Shown here: positions 56,965 through 64,000 of the stretch, in pieces | Numbering within the stretch: position 1 is the first letter of the stretch | Layout: every line of letters begins with the position of its first letter | DNA from: Nereocystis luetkeana | Lineage: Eukaryota > Sar > Phaeophyceae > Laminariales > Laminariaceae | DNA length: 64,000 bases | Direction of reading: 5' to 3' | NCBI GenBank assembly: GCA_031213475.1 | Contig: JARUPZ010000008.1 | Coordinates: 11,465,938 to 11,529,937, forward strand | Notes under the pieces: generated by a model | What the model was told of the DNA's origin: nothing | Databases searched by the model: none | Seen by the model: only the letters and a program-made list of their open reading frames with translations | Made by a program: the position numbers and the translations under genes

Positions 56965-59900
56965 CAAAAGAGATATAGCACCACCAGGGCTGGCCAGGTG
57001 GTCCCGTATCGAGACGATGGTGATAGGTGGCCCTACCCATGTATGTATGTGATCGTTCGCCGGGCTCCAACAAAAATAGTTTCCGGTAGCAGTATGCAGT
57101 CGTAGTAGTAGGAGTTCAAACTGTAGGAGTAAGAGTAGTAATACTCTAGTACTAGCAATCCATGTGCTGTAGGCATGGGTATAACGACTGTCTACTACCT
57201 GTAAGATCCACACTCCAGTATTCGTGGTGGTCGCTCGATATCTAGAAATGTTGGTTGCGATTCCAGCAGCAAGAACCCCAACAACAGTATTTACTCGTCA
57301 CCGAAATTCCTGATCCAATTTCCAAGGTCTACAGGGGTAGAGTAGCAAACCTGGGTATGTTTCCATCATTATGAGTTTGGGATCACCACGCGAAGACTAT
57401 TTGTGAGCGTCTATATGCTGCGCAGATACGAATGGGGAGGAGTGTGGCTGTTTGTAGGAGGCCCTGCTTGTATGGAGGTAGGGGGCCTGGGTGGCCATGT
57501 GATCGTTGAGTTGAGCAAAGAAAGGAGGAATGCATAGCACCACCAGGGCTGGCCAGGTGGTGACGTCTGGAAAAGATGATGGTGGGTGGCCATGTTGATG
57601 TATGTATGTGATCGGTATTTGGGCTCGGCCAAGAAACATTTCCGGTAGCAGTATGCAATCGCAGTATTAACTCAAACCGTAGGAGTAGGAGAAGGACTAC
57701 TCTAGTAGTAGCACTCAGTGTGCTGTAGGCATGGGTATAACGACAGGCTACTCCCTCTCCGATCGACACTCTAGCATGCGCGGTGGTCGCTCGAAATCTA
57801 GAAATGTTGGGTGTGATTCCAGCAGCAAGAACCCCAACGGTATTTACCCGTCACCGAATTTCCTGGCAAAATATCCCAGGTCTACAAGGAGGGTAAAGTA
57901 GGAAACCTGGATACGTTTTCATTTTAGGTTTAAGATCACCAGGCCAAGAGTATTTGTGAGTGTCTACATGCGGCGCAGGTACGAATGGGGAGGAGTGTGG
58001 CTGTTCATACGAGGCCCTGCTTGTATGGAGGTAGTGTTGCTGGGGGGCCATATGATCGTTGAGTTGAGCACGAGAGGAATAGCACCACCAGGGCTCGCCA
58101 GGTGGTGCCGTCTCGAGAAGATGGTGGTGGGTGGCCATGTTCATGTATGTATGTGATCGTTCTTTGGGCTCGGGCATAAAACGTTTCCGGTAGCAGTATG
58201 CAATCGTAGTATTAGGACTATAAACAGTAGGAGTAGGAGAAGTAGTACTCTAGTACTATTAATAGCAATCAGTGTGCTGTAGGCATGGGTATAACGAATA
58301 TCTACTCCCTCTCCGATCGACACTCCAGTATGCGCGGTGGTCACTCGATATCTAGGAATGTCGGGTGTGATTCCAGCAGCATTAACCCCAATGGTATTTA
58401 CCCGTCACCGAAATTTCTGATCCAATATCCCAGGTCTACAGGGGTAGTAGTTCAACTTTAAGATCACCAGGCCAAGAGTATTTGTGAGTGTCTACATGCT
58501 GCGCAGGTTCGAGTGGGGAGGAGTGTGGCTGTATATAGGAGGCCCTGCTTGTATTGAGGTAGTGGTGCTGGGTGGCCATATGATCGTTGAGTTGAGCAAA
58601 GGAGGAATACATAGCACCACCAAGGCTCGCCAGGACCTTAGACAAATCGGAACAATGGGAACGAAGCCTAAAAATAGAACCAAGTCGTATCTCCAGAACC
58701 ATGTGGTGTATCAGAGAACCAAAATGATCCTGCGAAACCCCTTGGCCAGCCCTGTGAGAGGAGCTCGTCAGAACGGTCATGCCCCATCTCGTGCCTTCGG
58801 GTGGGCGCAAAAAGCGATATACGCTGGCTCTATTGTGATTTCTCTAGATGCTGGCTACCGCGGCGATGCCGAGGACTTCCAGCCTGAGCGACAGCCCATT
58901 CGAAGGCTGCTGTACTGCCCCACAGGACTGTCAACATTTTTTCTTAGAGTTGTACACAATTGGTTTGCTTTCTAATAAAAACCGTCCGTTCCCATTTTTT
59001 GTTTCGTTCCCATTTTTCCGTTTTGTCTTTGAGGTGGTGCCGTGTCGAGAAGATGGTGGTGGGTGGCCCTGTTCATGTATGCATGTGATCGTTCTTTGGG
59101 CTCGAGCAGAAAAACAATCCGGTAGAAGTATGCAGTCGTAGTAGTTGGGGTTGTAACAGTATGAGTAGGAGTAGTAGGACTCTAGTATTAGCAATCAGTG
59201 TGCTGTAGGCATGGGTATAACGACTGTCTACTCCGTGTAAAATCCACACTCCAGTATGCGTGGTGGTCGCTCGATATCTAGAAATGTTGGGTGTGATTCC
59301 AGCAGCAAGAACCCCAACGGTATTTACCCGTCACCGAAATTCCTGATCCAATATCCAAGATCTACAGGGGTAGAGTAGGAAACCTGGGTATGTTTCCATT
59401 TTGAGTTTAAGATCACCCGACCAAACTTATTTGTGAGTTTCTACATGCTGCGCAGGTACGAATGGGGAGGAGTGCGGCTTTCCGTAGAGGGTCCTGCTTG
59501 TATGGAGGTAGTGATGCTGGGTGGCCATGTGATCGGTGAGTTGAGCAACGGAGGAATACATAGCACCACCAGGGCTCGCCAGGTGGGGCCGTCTCGAAAA
59601 GATGGTGGTGGGTGGCCATGTTCATGTACGTATGTGATCGTTCTTTGGGCTCGAGCAAAAAAACAATCCTGTAGAAGTATGCAGTCGCAGTATTAGGAGT
59701 TGTAACAGTAGGAGTAGGAGTAGTAGGACTCTAGTACTAGCAATCAGTGTGCTGTAGGGATGGGTATATCGACTGTCTACTCTGTGTCAGATCCACACTC
59801 CAGTATGCGCGGTGGTCGCTCGATATCTAGAAATTTATGTTGGGTGTGATTCCAGCAGCATTAACCCCAACGGTATTTACCCGTCACTGAAATTCTTGAT

Positions 59901-62900
59901 CCAATATCCCAGGTCTACAGGGGTAGTAGTTTAACTTTAGGATCACCAGGCCAAAAGTATTTGTGAGTGTCTACATGCTGGGCAGGTACGAATGAGGAGG
60001 AGTGTGGCTGTATATATGAGGCCCTGATTGTATGGAGGTAGTGGTGCTGGGCGGCCATGTGATCCTTGAGTTGGGCAAAGGAGGAATACACAGCACCACC
60101 AGGGCTGGCCAGGTGGTGCCGTCCCGGGAAGATGGTAGTGGGTGGCCATGTTCATGTATGTATGTGATGGTTCTTTGGGCTCGGGCTAGACACGTTTCCG
60201 GTAGCAGTATGCAATCGCAGTAGTAGGAGTACATACAGTAGGAGTAGGAGAAGTAGTACTCTAGTACTAGCAATCAGTGTGCTGTAGGCATGGGTATATC
60301 GAATGTCTACTCCCTCTCCGATCCACACTCCAGTATGCGCTGTGGTCACTTGATGTCTAGGAAGGTTGGGTGTGATTCCAGCAGCATTAACACCAACGGT
60401 ATTTACCCGTCACCGAAATTCCTGATCCAATATCCCAGGTCTACAGGGGTAGTAGTTTAACTTTAGGATCACCAGGGCAAAAGTATTTGTGAGTGTCTAC
60501 ATGCTGCGCAGGTACGAATGAGGAGGAGTGTGGCTGTATATAGGAGGCCCTGATTGTATGGAGGTAGTGGTGCTGGGCGGCCATGTGATCGTTGAGTTGA
60601 GCAGGAGAAGAATAGCACCACCAGGGCTGGCCAGGTGGTGCCGTCTCGAGAATATGGTGGTGGGTGGCCATGTTTATGTATGTATGTGATCGTTCTTTGG
60701 TCTCGGGCATAAAATGTTTCCGGTAGCTGTATGCAATCGCAGTATTAGGTTTCCAAACAGTAGGAGTAGGAGTAGTAGTTCTCTAGTACTAGCAATCAGT
60801 GTGCTGTAGGCATGGGTATAACCACTGTCTACTCCTTCGCCGATTCACACTCTAGTATGCGCGGTGGTAGCTCGATATCTAGAAATTTCGGGTGTGGTTC
60901 CAGCAGCAAGAACCCCAACGATATTTACCCGTCACTGAAATTCCTTTTAACAAATCCAAGGTGTACAGGGATAGAGTAGGAAACCTGGGTATGTTTCCAT
61001 TTTGAGTTGAAGATCACCAGGCCAAGAGTATTTGTGAGTGTCTATATGCTACGCAGGAACGAATGAGGAGGAGTGTGGCTGTTTGTAGGATTCCCTGCTT
61101 GTATGGAGGTAGTGGTGCTGGGTGGCCATGGGATCGTTGAGTTGAGCAGGAGAAAAATATCACCACCAGGGCTGGCCAGGTCGTGCCGTCTCGAGGAGAT
61201 GGTGGTGGGTGGCCATGTTCATATATGTACGTGATGGTTCTTTGGTCTCGGGCATAAAACGTTTTCGGTAGCAGTCTGCAATCTCAGTATTAGGAGATCA
61301 AACAGTAGGAGTAGAAATAGTAGTTCTCTAGTACTAGCAATCAGTGTGCTGTAGGCATGGGTATAACGACTGTCTTCTCCCTCTCCGATCCACACTCCAG
61401 TATACGCGGTGGTCACTTGATGTCTAGGAATGTTGGGTGTGATTCCAGCAGCATCAACCACAACGGTATTTACCCATCACCGAAATTTCTGATCCAATAT
61501 CCCAGGTCTACAGGGGTAGGAGTTTAACTTTAAGATCACCAGGGCAAGAGTTTTTGTTAGTGTCTACATGCTGCGCAGGTACGAATGGGGAGGAGTGTGG
61601 CTGTTTGCAAGAGGACCTGCTTGTATGGAGGTAGTGGTGCTGGGTGGCCATGTGATCGTTGAGTTGGGCAACGGAGGAATACATAGCACCACCAGGGCTG
61701 GCCAGGTGGTGCCGTCTCGGGAAGATGGCGGCTATGTTCATGTATGTATGTGATAGTTCTTTGGTCTCGGGCATACAACGTTTCCGGTAGCAGTCTGCAA
61801 TAACAGTCTTAGGAGTTCAAACAGTAGGAGTAGGAGTAGTAGTTCTCTAGTACTGGCAATCAGTGTGCTGTAGGCATGGGTATAACGACTGTCTATTTCC
61901 TGTAAGATCTACACTCCAGAATGCGCGGTGGTCGCTCGATATCTAGAAATGTTGGGTGTGATTCCAGCAGCAAGATCCCCAACGGTATTTACCCGTCACC
62001 GAAATTCCTGATCCAATATCCCAGGTCTACAGGGGTAGTAGTTTAACTTTAAGATCCCCAGGCCAAAAGTATTTGTGAGTGTCTACATGCTGCGCAGGTA
62101 CGAATGGGGAGGAGTGTGGCTGTATATAGGAGGCCCTGCTTGTATGTAGGTAGTGGTGCTGGTTGGCCATGTGATCGTTGAGTTGGGCAACGGAGGAAAA
62201 CATAGCACCACCAGGGCTGGCCAGGTGGTGCAGTCTCGAGAAGATGGTGGTGGGTGGCCATGTTCATGTATGTATGTGATGGTTCTTTGGTCTCGGGCAT
62301 AAAACGGTTCTGGTAGCAGTCTGCAATAACAACAGTCTTAGGAGTTCAAACAGTAGGAGTAGGAGTAGTAGTTCTCTAGTACTGGCAACCAGTGTGCTGT
62401 AGGCATGGGTATAACGACTGTCTACTCCCTGTAAGATCTACACTCCAGAATGCGCGGTGGTCGCTCGATATCTAGAAATGTTGGGTGTGATTCCAGCAGC
62501 AAGATCACCAACGGTATTTACCCGTCACCGATATTCCTCATCCAATATCCCAGGTCTACAGGGGTTGAATTTTCAACTTTGAGATCACCAGGCCAAGAGG
62601 TTTTATGAGTGTCTACATGCTGCGCAGGTACGAATGGGGAGGAGTGTGGCTGTTTGCAGGAGGACCTGCTTGTATGGCGGTAGTGGTGCTGGGTGGCCAT
62701 GTGATCGTTAAGTTGAGCAAAGAAGGAATACATAGCACCACCAGGGCTGGCCAGTGGTGCCGTCTCGGGAAGATGGTGGTGGGTGGTCATGTTTATGTAT
62801 GTATGTGGTCGTTCTTTGGTGTCGGGCAAAACACCTTCCCGGTAGCAGTCTGCAATAACAGTCTTAGGAGTTCAAAAAGTTGAAGTAGGAGTAGTAGTTC

Positions 62901-64000
62901 TCTAGTACTAGCAGTCAGTGTGCTGTAGGCATGGGTATAACGAATGTCTACTCCCTGTAAGATCTACACTCTAGAATGCGCGGTGGTCGCTCGATATTTA
63001 GAAATGTTGGGTGTGATTCCAGCAGCAAGATCCCCAACGGTATTTACCTATCACCGGAATTCCTCATCCAATATCCCAGGTCTACAGGGGTAGTAGTTTA
63101 AACTTTGAGATCACCAGGCCGAGAGTATTTGTGAGTGTCTACATGCTGCGCAGGTACGAATGAGGAGGAGTGTGGCTGTTTGCAGGAGGCCCTGCCTGTA
63201 TGGAGGTAGTGGTGCTGGGTGGCCATGTGATCGTTGAGTTGAGCTAAGGAGAAATACATAGCACCACCAGGGCTGGCCAGGTGGTGCCGTCTCGGGAAGA
63301 TTGTGGTGGGTGGCCATGTTCATGTATGTATGTGATCGTTCTTTGGGCTCGGGCAAGAAACGTTTCCGGTAGCAGTATGCAATCGCAGTAGTAGGAGTAT
63401 ATACAGTAGGAGTAGGAGAAGTAGTACTCTAGTCCTAGCAATCAGTGTGCTGTAGGCATGGGTATATCGAATCTCTACTCCCACTTCGATCCACACTCGA
63501 GTATGCGCGGTGGTCACTTGATGTCTAGGAAGGTTGGGTGTGATTCCAGCAGCATTAACACCAACGGTATTTACCCGTCACCGAAATTCTCGATGCAATA
63601 TCCCAGGTCTACAGGGGTAGTAGTTTAACTTTAAGTTCACCAGGCCGAGAGTATTTGTGAGTGTCTACATGCTGAACATATACGAATGAGGAGGAGTGTG
63701 TCTGTATATAGGAGGCCCTGCTTGTATGGAGGTAGTGGTGCTGGTCGGCCACATGATCGTTGAGTTGGGCAACCGAGGAATACATAGCACCACCAGGGCT
63801 GGCCAGGTGGTGCCGTCTCGAGAAGATGGTGGTGGGTGGCCATGTTCATGTATGTAAGTGATGGTTCTTTGGGCTCGGGCATAAAACCTTTCCGGTAGCA
63901 GTCTGCAATCTCAGTATTAGGAGTTCAAAGAGTAGGAGTAGGAGGAGTAGGTCTCTAGTCCTAGCAATCAGTGTGCTGTAGGCATGGGTATAACGACTGT
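56965..64000 (+). repeat. Satellite array, monomer about 526 bp, about 13 units, open at the right edge
   Basis: The marker TGCTGCGCAGGTACGAATG (or a close variant) recurs at 57416, 57969, 58497, 59446, 59976, 60502, 61047, 61569, 62088, 62618, 63144 and 63670. The spacing is 519-553 bp except where a TIR element is inserted. Each monomer contains GCACCACC…GGTGGTGC, a perfect 8-bp dyad with an 11-bp loop, and a short GTAGGAGTAGGAG-rich patch. Two length classes differ by a 27-bp segment (GAGTAGGAAACCTGGGTATG…). Minus-strand frames of about 80 codons recur in most units only because the units are alike. Confidence 0.92.
58639..59031 (+). mobile_element. TIR element M1, copy c, inside a satellite monomer
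   Basis: The element runs from TTAGACAAATCGGAACAATG to ACGGTTTTGTCTTTG-like termini, interrupting …GCTCGCCAGG/AGGTGGTGCC…. Neighbouring monomers read GCTCGCCAGGTGGTGCC, which gives the exact empty site and a probable 3-bp AGG duplication. It splits the right arm of the monomer's dyad. Confidence 0.85.

Noticed and set aside
57383-63882. Family of about 80-codon minus-strand genes in the satellite
   Set aside because: The frames recur because monomers are nearly identical. They are broken in several units and their hydrophobic stretch comes from a GTAGGAG microsatellite.
1-64000. CRISPR arrays, bacterial operons or prophage
   Set aside because: No spaced short direct repeats, ribosome-binding sites or compact co-directional genes were seen; splice signals and SINE-like elements show eukaryotic DNA.

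Overview
This is a eukaryotic nuclear window. Coding DNA is sparse and split into short exons with GT-AG introns, and most of the sequence is dispersed repeats, foldback elements, SINE-like elements and a long satellite. The recognisable genes are secreted or multi-pass proteins with parallel beta-helix repeats of the Pmp type (FxxN motifs). TTAGGG-like repeats also occur inside a transposon. From established knowledge these proteins are abundant in stramenopiles, notably brown algae such as Ectocarpus. A brown alga is the most likely source, but that is an inference.

The backbone is a head-to-head inverted pair of paralogues. Gene A is on the minus strand (exon 1 at 36816-36874, last exon at 24028-24123). 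Gene B is on the plus strand (exon 1 at 42724-42782, last exon at 51697-51792). I could build both by eye as 12 exons of exactly matching lengths (59, 195, 85, 134, 66, 72, 93, 75, 81, 87, 133 and 96 nt). Each gives an uninterrupted 391-residue secreted protein. Introns also align, so differences between them reveal later insertions: an 808-bp TIR element in gene B, and a 238-bp TIR element, a foldback element and another repeat in gene A. A decayed copy of the last two exons lies at 9673-10349 (minus). An orphan copy of the 59-nt signal-peptide exon lies at 4366-4424 (minus). A separate multi-pass membrane domain of a related family, broken by one in-frame stop, lies at 17650-19269 (plus).

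Layout: 1-5.3 kb is nested repeats (TIR elements, two SINE families, foldback elements). 5.3-9.3 kb is mostly unassigned, with two 240-bp TIR elements. 9.3-10.6 kb holds the gene fragment. 11.6-14.4 kb holds a decayed Copia-type retrotransposon. 15-19.3 kb holds the membrane-domain pseudogene. 19.7-20.6 kb is repeats. 20.6-23.6 kb is unassigned. 24-36.9 kb is gene A, whose first intron (6.3 kb) is packed with repeats and a LINE remnant. 36.9-42.7 kb is the shared 5' intergenic region. 42.7-51.8 kb is gene B. 51.8-57 kb is unassigned except for a degenerate ACTCSGAGT array. From about 57 kb to the window end runs a satellite of about 526 bp per monomer, with a TIR element inserted in one monomer.

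The observation I consider most worth following is a 9-bp odd palindrome, TACCWGGTA. It occurs 20 times at 17 loci where about 0.5 is expected. At five loci, comparison of repeat copies or arms shows that it arose as a 7-bp insertion at a GTA/TAC site. This looks like the footprint of an unidentified excising element.
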